A stretch of 64,000 nucleotides of DNA from Crocodylus rhombifer. Lineage: Eukaryota; Chordata; Crocodylia; Crocodylidae. Shown here piece after piece: positions 49,081 to 61,895 of this stretch. The notes under the pieces are model-generated. The model saw nothing but the letters and a program-made list of their open reading frames with translations, did not search any database and was not told the origin of the DNA. The position numbers and the translations under genes are program-made. Numbering within the stretch: position 1 is the first letter of the stretch; every line of letters starts with the position of its first letter. The DNA lies in contig JAVSML010024434.1 of NCBI GenBank assembly GCA_038503035.1, positions 186,001 through 250,000 of the forward strand, given 5' to 3'.

Positions 49081-50344
49081 CAGTGGGACAGCAGAAGAGC
49101 ATGTTGCGAGAAGATACACTGCAGGATCTGAAGGGAGTAATGAATGTTGCGTGTGGCCAATGTGGGGCACAAGGGGATTCAACTCAGTACAGACACTGGG
49201 GAGAACAAGATGAGGGTGAGAGGCCATGGAGACTTTCAGAACCTTTCTTTGGTGCCTGTGGCTCTGCCCCTACATCACCCCCCAGCTGCACATGTGCTTA
49301 CACGCCTCCATCCAAGTCTGGAAGAATACGTGTACTCACATGTACCAAGGCCACACATGTATGCACTCAGTTCAATACACTTCAGTGATCCTTTGTTGGC
49401 AGTGCAAGTTAGACAAGTCATGCCAGGAGTATAAATGAGGCAGGCCTCATTTGGGTGGCAGTCAGAAGGAGGTAAGATATACTGGGTATATCTAAGTGGT
49501 ATAAGCCTGTGCCATGCTGAGATACAACTTCCCATCTCTCTTCTTCCTGCCAGGGTCTCTAAGGCTTCTGAGACATTTCCTGGCAACCTGAGGAAAGCTC
49601 TGTCATGTCCTCCTGAAAGTCTGGCACTGACACAGAGAATGTGCTCTCTCTCTTTCGGTTTGAAGGGTGCTTTTGACTCTTTCATTTTCTGCACTGTATA
49701 GTGGTCCCCAATTCTGCACTGAGTGAGAGTTTACCTTAGCTTTACACATATTGCTCCACTGAAGGAGCCCACAGGATAGGCTCTGTTGTATCTGCATTCA
49801 CCCCCCTCCCCCCCGAAACATGCCCAGGCACAATGCACCCACACGCTCACTCCTGTAAATACACGTATGCTCATAGACACCCTCCCTGCTGCATAAATGC
49901 AAGCGCCTGTTTGCACACATTCCACATACACAGATTCACCCCGTCCCCTCATGTGCACAGGTGTGCACACACCTAAACACGTGTCCCTGGACACACACGT
50001 GTGGCCTCCACAGCCTCCCTGACATCCACAGACACAGAGCCTTTGTTTTCTTTGTTTGGCGATGGCAATAAAAAGCCCTGTGCCTCAGCAGCTGTGCAGC
50101 TGGCAGGCCTTCCCCTCCCTTGTCTTCTTCCCCTTGCAGGGCTCTGTCACTAGTATCCAGCCCTTCCAGTGCAGCTGGGGAGAGCAACAAGATAACATCT
50201 CCCTGGGTGCTGGGGTCAGCCTGGTGTTGAGCCCAGGTGCAAAAGGGAGCCCCAAAGTATGCAGTAATGGCCAGGTTTGAGTTCCCAGCTTGACAGCAGT
50301 TGCTATAGCTACAGCCATAGCACCTTGCAGATTGGTTTCCATAA

Positions 50345-50547
50345 GAGCTTGGTTACTATTTAACATCTCCACCCACATTAGCCCTGATTAAGCGAATCAA
50401 TAAGATAACAGGAGAGGCAGGTTTCCTCACCCTCCTTCTCCACAGTCCCTCCTGCCTTTACCTGGCTCCTTGTACACATAGATTTTTTTTTATTTTACAC
50501 TCTTTCTCTTTTCCACCCCAAGTTTCTAATACACTAGCCGACGAGAA
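50345..50547 (+). promoter_or_regulatory. HNF4A: HNF4A P2 (distal) promoter and 5' leader
   Basis: Upstream of the P2 first exon there is a dense set of liver/pancreas factor sites: GTTACTATTTAAC at 50352-50364 (HNF1-type palindrome, consensus GTTAATNATTAAC); ATTA homeodomain cores at 50377-50380 and 50387-50390 (PDX1-compatible, CCCTGATTAAGCG); AATCAATAAG around 50395-50404 (ONECUT/HNF6-type ATCAAT); and AGATAA at 50403-50408 (GATA-type). The mammalian P2 promoter is known to use HNF1, PDX1 and HNF6 sites, some altered in MODY. No TATA box is clear; a T-rich tract lies at 50482-50500. Site calls are by consensus reading. Confidence 0.8.
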
Positions 50548-50596
50548 ATGGTCAATGTAACTGCAGAGCTAAGCGCTAAGATGGAGGCTCCATATG
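50548..50596 (+). CDS. HNF4A: HNF4A first coding exon from promoter P2 (exon 1D-type)
   Basis: ATG at 50548 opens 16 codons, MVNVTAELSAKMEAPY, plus the first base of a split codon, ending at a strong GTGAGT donor (50597). HNF4A is a nuclear receptor and master regulator of liver, gut and pancreatic beta-cell genes. Its P2 isoforms (alpha7-alpha9) replace the longer P1-encoded N-terminus and activation function with a short peptide, in human MVSVNAPLGAPVESSY (from memory). The start MV-V, the length of 16 and the phase-1 junction with exon 2 (Asp codon G|AC) all agree. The position 4 kb downstream of R3HDML and the promoter sites upstream add support. A second in-frame ATG sits at codon 12. 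The remaining HNF4A exons, including the DNA-binding domain, lie beyond 64 kb. Confidence 0.85.
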
Positions 50597-53500
50597 GTGA
50601 GTAGGGGATTAACATCTTCCTTGTTGTTCTGCAGAGGGTGCTAATGGGTGTGAAAGCTAGGGAAGGTAGAGGCTCCAGGCTGTGAGTGTGCACACTACTC
50701 CATGTCTCACTCTTTGGACCCAGTCCTGGGTCCTTGCTAAGGCAAACTCCCATTCACTTCGAAAGGAGTATTGCCCATGGCGAAACTGAGGATCTGCAGG
50801 ATTGGGTCCTTTTTGGGCATGGATTTCAGGGGACTGGGGAGGATTGAAGAGTCTGGAAACTGATATAGAAAAGAGAAAAAAGGAGTAGTTTTTCAGACTC
50901 TTCTCTTCGCTTGGTTTTACGTGCGGCAGAAGGAGCCCGTTCAAGTGACAAACCCCGAGCTCAGCCTGAGGGGCCCCTGGCCTCACAGAGCATTGTTGTG
51001 CTTGGAACAAGGACTGCCTTTTCAGCACAAGTAGCAACCCTTTAAAGCTCAGTTCCCATCTGTTTGTTTTGCCACCTGTAGAAGAAAGTGAACTGAAACT
51101 GAAGACGTGGTTGGTGGAGGGCCCAGGCCATGCGTGGCAGGTAACAATGTGGATTTGCATTCATGCGAGGGCCTGGTTGCCCCCATGATGAGCAGGGGTG
51201 ATTGAAAGAGGCAGGTTTGTTGGTATTGCTAATGAGAGGATGCCAGGCTATGACCTGGCATCCCCACAGCTAGGAAGTGTCTTGGTATTTCCATCACCTG
51301 AAAGAGGAGAGTACAGCAGCTAGTGTATTATCGTTTAGGAAACACTGGGTTCAACTGCAAGGGCTCTTAAGGCCCTTAAATGTCTCCCCAAAGCAGTGGG
51401 ATGTGTGCTGGTGACACAAGGCTATTTCACTCTGTCCCTGTTTCATTGTATTGCCAGGTGCCCAGTGCTAAGGCCTCCACATTAATGACCAAGTGATAGG
51501 TCACTTTCCCCCAGATGCTGTTATCATTATTATTGTTTCCCCATTTTAATTTGTGCCATTTGCTGAAATACAGCATCCTGTGACTTGTTTCTGCCAGAAA
51601 GGCAAACTGAAGATGGTGTCGGGCTCCTTTGAAGCAATCTTGTTCATTTACAAAGAATGGCCAAAGTCCCATTTCACTGAATACATTAGGAATCAAAGAG
51701 CAGGGACAGCTGCTTTGCTCACAGGTTTCTATCTCCTTCAGCCAGCATTTAGCCCCAAAGCACTCTCTTAGTTTTTTGCTCAGGGTCACACTATTAGTGC
51801 TACTATAGCTGCGCCTTTGGCTTGCGCCTTATTTCTAAATTCATATAGTGTTTTTCAGTACTACTCTCTCTCACACAGCTCCACCAAGCAGTGTCCCAGG
51901 GTTGGCGTTTGCTGTATCAGTCCTCAGAGAAAGCCCTTGAGCACATGGATCACCTTCTATGCAAACAATCTCACATGCCTGTGTTTTGTGTGTTGGCTCC
52001 TCTTGCTCTACTTAGGTGGCTCCATGCCTTGCACCTCCAAACCCCACAGGCACAGGAGGTGCAATACTGCAAGGTACTCAGCACTCCTATTATTTGTCCT
52101 CCACATGAGAGCAGGGGACTGAATGTCCTGCTAGGCTTGGGTGGTACAGAGGCAACAAGGTGCTGGGACTTACTTCCACCCACTCGTGGTCTGTCATGTC
52201 CATTTGGAACATGAGCCCTTCAGGCCAAAGCAGTCACCCACTGCATTCAATTCCCAGCACAATGAGGCCTCAACCATAGCCAAGGCCTTGGGGCCCTACT
52301 GGAGTAACAGCCATTATAATAACGTAGGTAGAAAGGGCTGAGGATGGAGGGGCAGGGCTGAGTGGGGCAAGGACGGCCCAGGCAGGAAGTTTGTATTTGC
52401 TGCAGAAAACGGCTGCTTATCTCAGTACCCTGGTCAATGCCCAGTTGATCTTCCTGCCATACCTGCCAGTGCTGGTCTGTCCATCTTGCAAGGACCTGAG
52501 TGGTCTCTTCCAGCTCCTCATCACCACCCCTTGCCCTCGCCCTTCTCCGCCTCCATCCATTTTAACTAGCAGGGATCAGTTTGTTCAGGTCTCTCTGCAG
52601 CAAGATCCTCGGCGTGCTGCAGAGTCAGGTGATTCTCCCGGCTCACACTGGGAACGGTGCAGGTTCTATACATCCCCGAGTTGGGTCTCCCCACCTCTAA
52701 AATCTCTGTGACATGCATGTAAGTTGGAAAGCAGAGCTTCCCTCTGTTGGAAGCAGCAGTCTTTGCCTTCCCCCATTTGGCTGATACTGCTGCAAATGGC
52801 TGAGCAGCCTGTTAAATCACTCATGATAAAGTCAGTGTCCACTCGTGTCTGGCTTTAACAGAAGGAATGACTTGCCCCCCTCAGCATATAGATGATTTAC
52901 TGAGGGCTTTTAAACAGATTTAGTCAAATATCTCTGCAGCTAATACTCTGAGTCCAGCCCCGATCAAAGACAAACCAGAGGCTGAGCAGGGTTGACAGGT
53001 TGAGGCAGGGACACATGCAGTCGGAAAGCACTGTGGTTATCAGCTAGACTTGGGAAGAATTGCGCCGTGTCCCACCTGCGGGGCTGGTCTCCCCATCTGT
53101 TTCAGTAGATAAACAAAGGAGCGCTCTCGACAGACGCTCGCTGTGCGAGAGCCTGTCATGGGAGTGGCCTGCCAAGTCTAGCAGAGTTGGAGGCCTTGCA
53201 GAAAAAAATAAGGAAAAATGAAAGAGGGGCCTTTGAGACCAAAGGGAAAGGAACCTCTGGATCTTGGCAGGAGGAGGGGAGTCCTCATAAACAATTAGGT
53301 GAAAAAGTTATCCAAATATGAGCGGGGGAAGGTTTGGCTGGAGAAGGGACCTGGGGAGTGTCTGGCTTTTCCTGGAGTCTAGAGTGAAATGGAGTTTGGG
53401 AAAAAGGTTGGTCAAAATGGAGCCTGAGTGCTGCCCAGAAACATTTTGGATGGACATCTGGGATGCTGTTTATTTAGACAGATGGACAGACAGGCAGAAG

Positions 53501-56500
53501 ACAGAGAATTGTTCAAGAGGCGCAGTGTGAACAGACACTGGGCAAAATTCCCCTGTTCACATCCATAATGAGGGAAAGCTGCTTCCTGAGCACTACCTCT
53601 TTGCCTCAGGTCTAAGGGGTATTGGGTGATTAAGTGTGCAGAGATTTCCTGAAGTTCACACTCAAAGCCCTTGTGTGGTGACCAAACCCTCCTTTCTGCT
53701 TATGGTTCCTCTATCTCTACCACACAAGGTAAGGCATCTTCCCTGGCTTGGCAGCTGGCAGGTGTATGGAGGTACCCCCATGCCACCCGCTGGCTGCATA
53801 GGCCCTCCAGCAGCTGGTGCCTTCCCAGGGCATACTTCATGCTTTAGTAACACAGTTCACAGGAGCATATGCACACTGGTGGCTTGGTGGTGGCAGCATC
53901 TTAAGTGGGAGGCACAGCAAGACTGGGATATACTGAAGGTGGGGTATATTGAAGGTGGCACCACAAAACCATGCTGGTACCCTGCTAGCCAGTGGCCTAA
54001 GTCGTATCTTCTTCTTGGCAGGCCAGGGCCAGGTAGCTAAGGATCAAGGAACTGTAGATCCAGCTTCCCTGTGGCCTCGCACAGTTCTCATGCAATGGAG
54101 ACTGGGATATTTCTCTGGAGAAACTTTGTGCTGATAAGCAGTGCCTCAGTCCTTCCTTCATCTCCAGAGGAGGAATAGCACCCACAATGGCACTGTACTT
54201 TAACAGGCTTCACCTGCTTCTAAGAGCACCCAACTCCAATGTAAGAGAAATCAGCCACCGTGACTCTCCTAGTCCCCAGTCCTTGTCCTTTCTGAGTCCA
54301 CCAGCAAGGAGCCCAGTTAGTACCTGTATGCTGTTTTATGTATCAGAGGCCAGATCTGCAGGTGGGGTTGAATGGTGTAATTCCATTGGACTCCCATGGA
54401 GCCAAGCCAGTTCAGTGGAGCCATGCCAGCGTTCACCAGCTGAGGATCTGGCCTGCAACCCAGGCCGGTGTTTATTTTCAGTGTTTCCCTTGATTAATTC
54501 AAGATCAGGTTGAATGTTTTCCTTCTATCCATCTAACCGTCAGGTTTTAGAGTTACAGCTGCAGGGTCCATTTGCTTTGGGCTCTTAGATAAATGTTGAA
54601 GAAATAGCTTTGGTTTCCCTCCAGGTCTCCAGTGGGTGGTCTGTCTGTAGCTGCGTATTGTGCGGTGAGGTAACACTAGGGTGGCTGTAGCTGAATGATG
54701 ACTTTGGATGGTGTTTAGGACAGACCAGGGAAAGAGGTGCAGACTTTTGACCTCTGCAGGGAAATCCAGACGGAGTCTCCGAGCAGGATCTTGCCGGCAT
54801 GCGGTATCGTCTGTCCCCTCTGCTGGGTTCTTGCTGCACACAAAGAACAGCCCGGTGCTTCCAGCCTGGGCAGCAAGAGAAAACCACCAGTGAGGAAAGG
54901 CAGGCCTCCCAGAAACAGTGGGGGTACAGTGTGCCTTTCACCTCTGCCACTGGCTGCATCTGAAATGCATACAAAATGGCTGTGTCGTCTCGATTTTTAG
55001 CAGTGCAGTGTATAGACCAGAAAGCCCCAGAAACTCCATTACATCACCGCCTGGCTCAGCATATTCTTGATGCTGCTTTGGTTCTCAGTTAAATGTGGAA
55101 GATAAAGGCAGACCCCAGGGTTTTATATTACTAGAGGGCTTCTCTATCTCCTGGAGGGAGAATAGGGGGAGAGGTGAGATACTGTATTTGGAAATAAACA
55201 AACTGAAGAGTTCCCTTTTTCCTCCCCTGGTCACCTTTTTTAAGAACCTTTGTGCCCCTGCCTCCCAGGGTGGGGAGCTTGGCAAGGCCTCTCCCAGCTT
55301 CTCAGGGAGCAGGACACTCCAAGTTTTCTATGTCTCAAAGGCAGCTCCCCATTATGGGCCATTTGTCAAAGAAAGGATATATGGGAATCATAGTTCTTCA
55401 AAGGTTCAGAGAAATTGGAAGAAAATTGTCCATCATTTTGATAAATGCAACTTCCAGAAGAGGCTCTGGGTTAAAAAGACCTTTTCAGCAGGGCGTCACC
55501 CTGTTGGTTCTGGTAAGTATTTATGGTGAATAGTAAGAAGGATGGTGAGAAGCATAGGAAGGAGGGCTGGCTGTCATAACAGATGATACATAGGGTCAAG
55601 AAAAGGACAAGTCACTTTGATCTTGGACAATGAGGAGGAGTGAGGTGCCCTGTGTCCATTGCTGTGAGACAAGGAAGGAGTTATTTCCCATAATCCCAGA
55701 TCAGACAAGACCATTTCTTTCTACCAGAGCTGTTGTTACCACCATTTCCTATACTAGGAGTCAGCCTGGTGTGGTAGCCAGAGCAGAGAACTGAGCAAGA
55801 GACGGCGGAGAAAACTTTTTCAGTGAATTTGACAGAAAGGAAAACTTCAGAGGAACTGCCATTATCCTTCAGTTGGGACTGAATTCACAAAAAAGTTTCA
55901 TCTGAAAAAAATGGGGAAAATTTTTTAAAGCTTTGAAGCACTTGGATTTTTCATGGAAAAAAACAGCACTTTTAATTTCAGTATTGCCCTAAAGGAAAGG
56001 GAAAGAAAGAAAGGATTCATTCACCTGAAAATGCAATGAAACAGTTCATCCCAGGTTAGCTGAAACAGTTCACATCAACCCAGGAGGAATTTTGGGGGGC
56101 TCTAAGATCATCACACTAAAAAAACCCAAACCAAAACCCATTTTGGTTCAATCAGAGGTGATTTTTTTTTGTATACCCAGAAATCCCATTTAGTTCTTTC
56201 TGAGCAGGATGGCAAAATCTATTCTTCCACCAGTTCCACTTAGAGGTCTTGCTTCCACTGCTAATATTTGTCAGTGGTTCCTCTGCTGAACTTAACTATG
56301 TCACCGTGTTTCCCTGCGCTGTCATTTCTTTGTTGGAAAACAATTTGAAGAAGGTGGAGATCCTTGTGTGATAGGTGTTACCAAGAGATGCTATAGAAGT
56401 GCTTAGGGGAATTAGGATCATTACTTACGCAGAGAGGTTTTTTTTCCTTGCACAAGAGATGGAGAGAGGGTTGGACCAGAGAGCTAATGATGCTCACAGT

Positions 56501-56659
56501 GTGTGCACCCACCTTCACATGGGTCTCCACGACTATGCACATAGACTGGGTGCACAAGTGCACCATCAGTTGTGCACCCAACGTGCCGAAAATCCAGCTG
56601 CTGTTGTTATGATTGATAGTTGGATGTTATGGTAATATCCTAGGGTTGCCCTAGGTATC

Positions 56660-56745
56660 TGGGCCATTAGGTGTTATACAAACACGAAGGAAGACACACT
56701 TTCTGACCCAGGGCATTTACAACCTGTTTCTTTGTCCATTCCAAA
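56660..56745 (-). mobile_element. Possible ancient L3/CR1-like fragment
   Basis: The segments GTGTTATACAAACACGAAGG and AAGACACACTTTCTGACCC, then GGGCATTTACAACC, resemble a common old amniote repeat ('...TACAAACA...AAGACAGTCCCTGCCC...AGCTTACAA'). Diverged and short. Confidence 0.35.
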
Positions 56746-57670
56746 TAGTCAGCTGTTACACAGGGAATGAGCAGCCCTGGATGCTAGCCTGTGTTTGTCT
56801 GGGTCAGCATTTACTTGCTAGAAAACAGCTGAGCTGGGTTTCTTGCTACATCCAGGAATAAACAAAAGGTATTTAAATAGGAAAGAGGGCTAATCCTTCC
56901 TTTAGTTATCTTCAACCTTCTCACCCGCCTGTTTCAAGCACCCATGAAAACATCCCTACTCTGCAACAAACTGCCAGGAGGATGGAATCAGGGGTGCTTA
57001 GTACCTCTCGTTGAGGGATATGGGGATAATTAATTGACCAATCTTTGTAAGATATTGAAATGAAAGGTGCGGTGTATGCCATTTTATAGCAATGACCCAA
57101 CCTCATGCACCCTATAATGGTGAGACCCCCGTGTTCTAAGCCACAGCACACAGCATTTTTATAAGGGGGTGAGAAAAAAAATGTCATTCTTGGCCTGTGA
57201 AATTTGCCCTTGTATTCTGAGCCACCATAAGGCCTGTGCAGTATTAAAAACCCCAGGTCAGGCCAAGTTTAAGGTCTGTAAGTAGGGTATGGGCCTCTTC
57301 TCTGTAGGGAGATAATTATTTTACCATTTAAAAGCAATAACACAAAGCTGATAGAAAAATGTAGTTATGCTTTTGGAAAGCCCTAGGTAAATAGCTCTTT
57401 ACATTGTTGTTGTTGCTTTTGATGATGATAAGCAGGATGACTCCTCAGTTCAGGTTTACAAGTTCTAAGAGAAGCCCCATTGATAAGCTCCCCATCTTTA
57501 GGACAAAGGATATTACCAGGCACAACAGACAGGAGGTGGAGATTTGTATTGGAAATATTTCAGCATCTTGACACCGGCACACTTTCTTGGTGACTACCCA
57601 GCTCCCATGCTTACACTGTAGTGCCTCACGCAAACTAGACACATTCTTGTAAAGTTTCCCACCACTGATT

Positions 57671-57762
57671 TAGGGTTATTGGTTGTAGCTGTGTTAGACT
57701 AAGGAGATAGCTTAGTTGATGTAATAAAAGATATCACACCTACTCAAAGAACCTTGTCTCCC
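57671..57762. repeat. Ancient amniote interspersed repeat
   Basis: GGTTGTAGCTGTGTTAGACT, then AATAAAAGATATCACACCT and CAAAGAACCTTGTCTCCC, match in order parts of a repeat abundant in turtle and crocodilian DNA ('GTAGCTGTGTTGGTC...ATAAAAGATATCAC...ACCTTGTCTC'). Class uncertain (SINE or short DNA element). Confidence 0.4.
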
Positions 57763-59639
57763 ACCACCGATGACACTAATTAAACTTAAATTGTGTGAGC
57801 TACACAGGAGAGCCTGTGTCAGATGACTTGCTCAGAGCAGTGCTAGTCAACATGGCGGTAGCCACCTTCTCTTCTCTGGGCTCCGACCATCACTACCAGT
57901 GATGGGCTGAACCTGAACCAAGTGTACAGAGCCTGTTCCATTTCCCTTAGCCTCTGCACAATGAGTCTTCAGTCTCCACCCAACTCCAGCCTACAGGAAA
58001 CCATCACGGAAGATTCCTGCAACCTCACTGTGTCCAGCCAGTAGAGGGAGGGAAGAAAGCCATACCCAGTAAGCACTGGTTACCCTTCTGTTATAAGAAA
58101 TCTGGGAGGTTCAGAGGCTGGATCACTAGTATCACTCTTTGCATCCAGTCAAAGCTGTTGTGACTGAAACGGATTCAGCTGGGAACACAAGCCCTGCCTG
58201 TAGTGGGCGAGTGTCTGAGAACACACCAAAAATGCCACCGAGGTTGACACTGGTAGCACTCTGGCATACTTCCTGACAGCCGCTGTGCTACACAGCCAGG
58301 GAGTAAACAGAGGCACCCAAATCTTCTGTCCTGGTTCCACTAGTTCACAGGTGGGAGCAGGGCGGTACAGGGAAGCTTATATAGCAGTGCAACAGCAGCA
58401 TCTGTTTTTGACCAAGCAGAGGACTTCGGTCTCCTTTGCTGGCATCCAGAAGTGGTCTCAGGTCTCTAAATAAGCTCACCAACTGGAACTCCTTGTGCAG
58501 ACTGGTGCTTTGCTCTTTTACGCTGTCTTGCTGGTGGTGCTCTGGGTACCATGGCTGCCATGTCTGAAAGTGCCTCTCTCCATCCTCTGAGGTCACAGTC
58601 AGACCTGGGCAAATGCTGCAAAAAACACCAGGGAATATTTGTATTCAGGCTCCCTTTTGTATTCTCTTTCCTCAGATATTCTAGCAAACAAGTTTCTTGG
58701 CAGGAAACAGCAAATGTTGCAGAATATGCAAGACAGGCAAATTTCAAGCTTTCAGCTGGACCAAAAATCTGATTCAAGGAGTTATTCTCACTCATTCAGC
58801 GTACAGAAACAACATCCTGTTAGCTACATGCCCTTTCAAACCTGCTCAGATTCAGTTTCACTAGGAACTGCTTATGTAAAAGCTACAGAATCAGTCACGG
58901 AAAATATTCAGCAAACAATCTGAAGCAGCAATAGATTTAAGACAATACTAATTGTTCCCCAAATTTAAGAGAAATGACTGTGCTCAGGGTTACTGGTTTA
59001 GTCCTAGACCTTATGGAGGGACATGGTTTGTTGGGTCATCTGCTGGGAATGAACCCAAGTTCTTTAGGTTTGAACCCATGAGGTTCAACTGCTTGATTTG
59101 TAAACCTCTAATCATGGTATAGCCAGTAGAGGTAGACACAGTGCCACACTGTTCTAGAGAGCTCAATTCCCATATTTACTCAAATATAAGATGATCCTGA
59201 ATATAAGACAACCCCCAAATAATTAGTTTCTATATATGCAAAATTTATAAATGTTATACTTTTCCAGGTATATAGACTCTAATTATTGGAGGTTTGCTGT
59301 GAATTTTTCCCCCTCCTACTGCTACAGCAGGGAAAATAAATCTTGGGGTGGGGTCAGATGGTCCTCTTACCCTTTACCCTCTGCGCAGCCTCACAACTTC
59401 TCCTGGCAGTCCTTTCTCCCACTTCGTACTGTCAAACTCCATTCCCCCTGAGCACATGAACATGAGGAACAAATCTGAAAACACTGACCATGAAATAAAC
59501 ATACCTGTAGTAACTTGCATAAAATTTCTACAGATACTCAAAGACATAATTCATCCAGAATTAATGCATTTTGCCTTTTTATGAAACTGCTGCAAGTTCT
59601 AACACAGGTACTTTATAAACATGCTTTTAAAGAATACTT

Positions 59640-60230
59640 CTCCTTTTTTTTTATTAATGTATTTCATGTTCCATGTCAAATCAGCCAAATCAGTTCCATA
59701 TCATATCAAACAGTTCTAAATCATATTCCAAATATGGTTCCAAAAACCATATTGATTGAGCAGAGAAAACTCAATCATTCTAAACACCATGTATGGCGCT
59801 ACTACTGGCAAGCATCCTCCATCCCAGACTCTCACCCTGGGACTTCAGATACTCCCAGATCCATTGGCAGCCTATGCACAGGCCCAAGCCCAGAGGTCTC
59901 AGGATCCGGATGCCCCCAGATACTACAAGCAAACATCCTCCATCCCAGACTCCTTAGTACGGGACTTCTTATACTCCCTACACTTGATTTTTTAATTTTT
60001 TTAAACATTTTTCATATTCCAGGTCAAAATAGCCAAATCAGTTCCAAATCCTCTCAACTGAGCAACACTCAATTGTTCAAACACCATATGTGACGCTACA
60101 GCCAGCAAATATCTTCCATTTGCAGCCTGGGACTTCAGATACTCCCAAATCCATTGGCGGGGATCCTATGTGCAGGCCCAAGCCTGGAGGCTTGGGGTTC
60201 AGATGCCTCCAAGTCTCACTTGCCCTTAAC
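59640..60230. repeat. Diverged direct duplication (~290-345-bp offset) with an internal ~120-bp repeat
   Basis: The segment TTTCATGTTCCATGTCAAAT (59663) recurs as TTTCATATTCCAGGTCAAAA (60006). GGGACTTCAGATACTCCCAG (59838) recurs at about 60130. CATCCTCCATCCCAGACTC (59813) recurs about 120 bp later (59933). The 192-codon frame 59515-60093 is carried by this repeat and shows no known domain. Confidence 0.7.
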
Positions 60231-61395
60231 CAAAGTCCACAGGTACAAGCTAGGAAGGAGTCCCTGATTTCCATAACGTAGGTGTGTAGCCAAGATCCTC
60301 CCACTGGATGCTGGCCAGTAGGAAGCTAATTATAAGACTTGTAGGACATCCTGTCTGCAGTGAATTGGACAGGAGTACACACTCCATTACACAATACCAT
60401 TTAAATCCATCTTGGTTCAGGTGACAGACCAGACACTTGATCTGAGCCAAAAGGCTGAGATAAGAACAGAAAATGTTAAGAATCTTAGAACAAAAATGAC
60501 AAGGCCATAAGGGAAATATGGAGTGCTCACGTGGGGGACTAACATAAGAGGGATGAGGGTGAGGGGAGGAATGCAACTAGGTTACATAAATACAGCGTTA
60601 GCTGTCTAGGCCCAAGGGTGGGAGGGAAGGTGGGGAAGGGGAAGGAGGGGGTCATGACACTGAGAGGGAAAAGCAGATACAAACAAACCCGTACAAAGGT
60701 CCACAATGGAGGAGGGGGTGAGTTGAGTGAAAGAGTCAGTCAGTCCATGGAGTCCTTTCGCGGGGGTCCTTTCCAGGTGGAATGGAGTAGCCCATGGTTG
60801 AGAAAGCTCTCAGAGTCCATCAGGCGCTGAGGGAGGGGTCAGGCGGTCCACTTGATCTGAGCCAAATGGCCAGAAACCTACATGATATTAGTCCAAAGAC
60901 AAAAGGATCATAATTTACTGTATTGGGCTGGGCCCCAGCAGAGTCAACAGCATTTCACACCATGGTGACCCTACAGCTCAGGACTGCTCAGTATGTGTGT
61001 GTGTATTACAGACACCCCCCGCAAAGGGTCCACGTGTTAATTAGCCCCCTAGTAATGGCCTGGGTGTTCTTGTCACAAGTCCTGGGATCCTCCAATAATT
61101 TATATACAGATAAGGTGCAGGGTAACCTGGTCTGGTCACCTCATGGAGGGTTGGGCCACACTAATCGTATGTGCTAGGCTAAGAGAGAGATTCTGGGTGA
61201 ACTGTTTGGGGCCCCACTTGGTGATGTTTGCCAGACATTTAAGGCTGGTGAAGAAACAGGATTCCTTAGGAATGGGAAAGAAAGGTACAGGTCAGCTATG
61301 GGAGTGAAGAAGTGGAAAGGTATTCAGTGTAGTGGCTTACCATGACTTGTAAAAGCATCAGCACTGAAGGGGATTGCAGTCAATGAGCACTACTA

Positions 61396-61737
61396 TAGTA
61401 AAAGTTTGGTTATACAATGTTTTATAAGCAGGTATGTTCCACTACCTGGTATGTTGGCTTGTAAGATAAAGTGAAACTGGAAGTGCACTTCTGGTTCCTC
61501 TGAGCCCCCATTGCTTGGGGCAAAGCAGCCTGTGCTGCCAAGCCCCCATGGCCTGGGGGCATAGCAGGCTGTCTGGGGCTGTGCAGGACCTGCCTCCTTG
61601 TCCTGCCACAGGAGGGGCGGAGGGACGCCCCGGAAGTGGCGTGAAAAGCGGTGGCCAGTGCCGCACAATTAACCGGCATATTTTGTTATCCAGCATCGCC
61701 CATTCCTGGGGGATGCTGGATAACAGAGCTTTTACTG
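61396..61737. mobile_element. Pogo/Tigger-like MITE, 342 bp
   Basis: The left end TAGTAAAAGTTTGGTTATAC and right end (reverse-complemented) CAGTAAAAGCTCTGTTATCC are inverted repeats flanked by TA (61394-61395 and 61738-61739). TA duplication with CAGTAAAA(G)...GTTATCC(A/G)GCA ends is the pattern of Tigger/pogo-type Tc1-mariner elements. The GC-rich interior encodes nothing recognisable; minus-strand frames across it are chance. Confidence 0.75.
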
Positions 61738-61878
61738 TATATATTTCATTCAGATGGGTTACACTAACATTTTGGTCTTTTGGCTAGAGGCACAAGGGAC
61801 TGGGTGCATTTATTGTAACGGGTGTGTGGGGTTTCTTTATGAGGTTTAAGTTTCTGATGAAAAGTTGATGATAGAGGA

Positions 61879-61895
61879 TATATATATATATATAA
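61879..61895. repeat. (AT)n microsatellite
   Basis: A run of AT dinucleotides of about 17 bp, followed by further TATA-rich sequence to 61920. Confidence 0.85.

Larger units (their letters stand above)
46766..50340. other. Intergenic gap between R3HDML and HNF4A P2
   Basis: About 3.6 kb without a recognisable exon. It contains a poly-G tract (46993-47014), one dispersed repeat copy (48960-49080) and a run of CA/AC-rich sequence around 49810-50010. Frames at 49011-49701 and 50085-50378 lack domains. Confidence 0.6.

Noticed and set aside
50657..51160. 167-codon minus-strand frame after the HNF4A P2 exon
   Set aside because: No recognisable domain. An antisense HNF4A RNA is known in mammals, but nothing here shows a matching exon.
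59515..60093. 192-codon frame
   Set aside because: Coincides with a diverged direct duplication; the translated sequence has no known domain. Kept only as part of the repeat finding.
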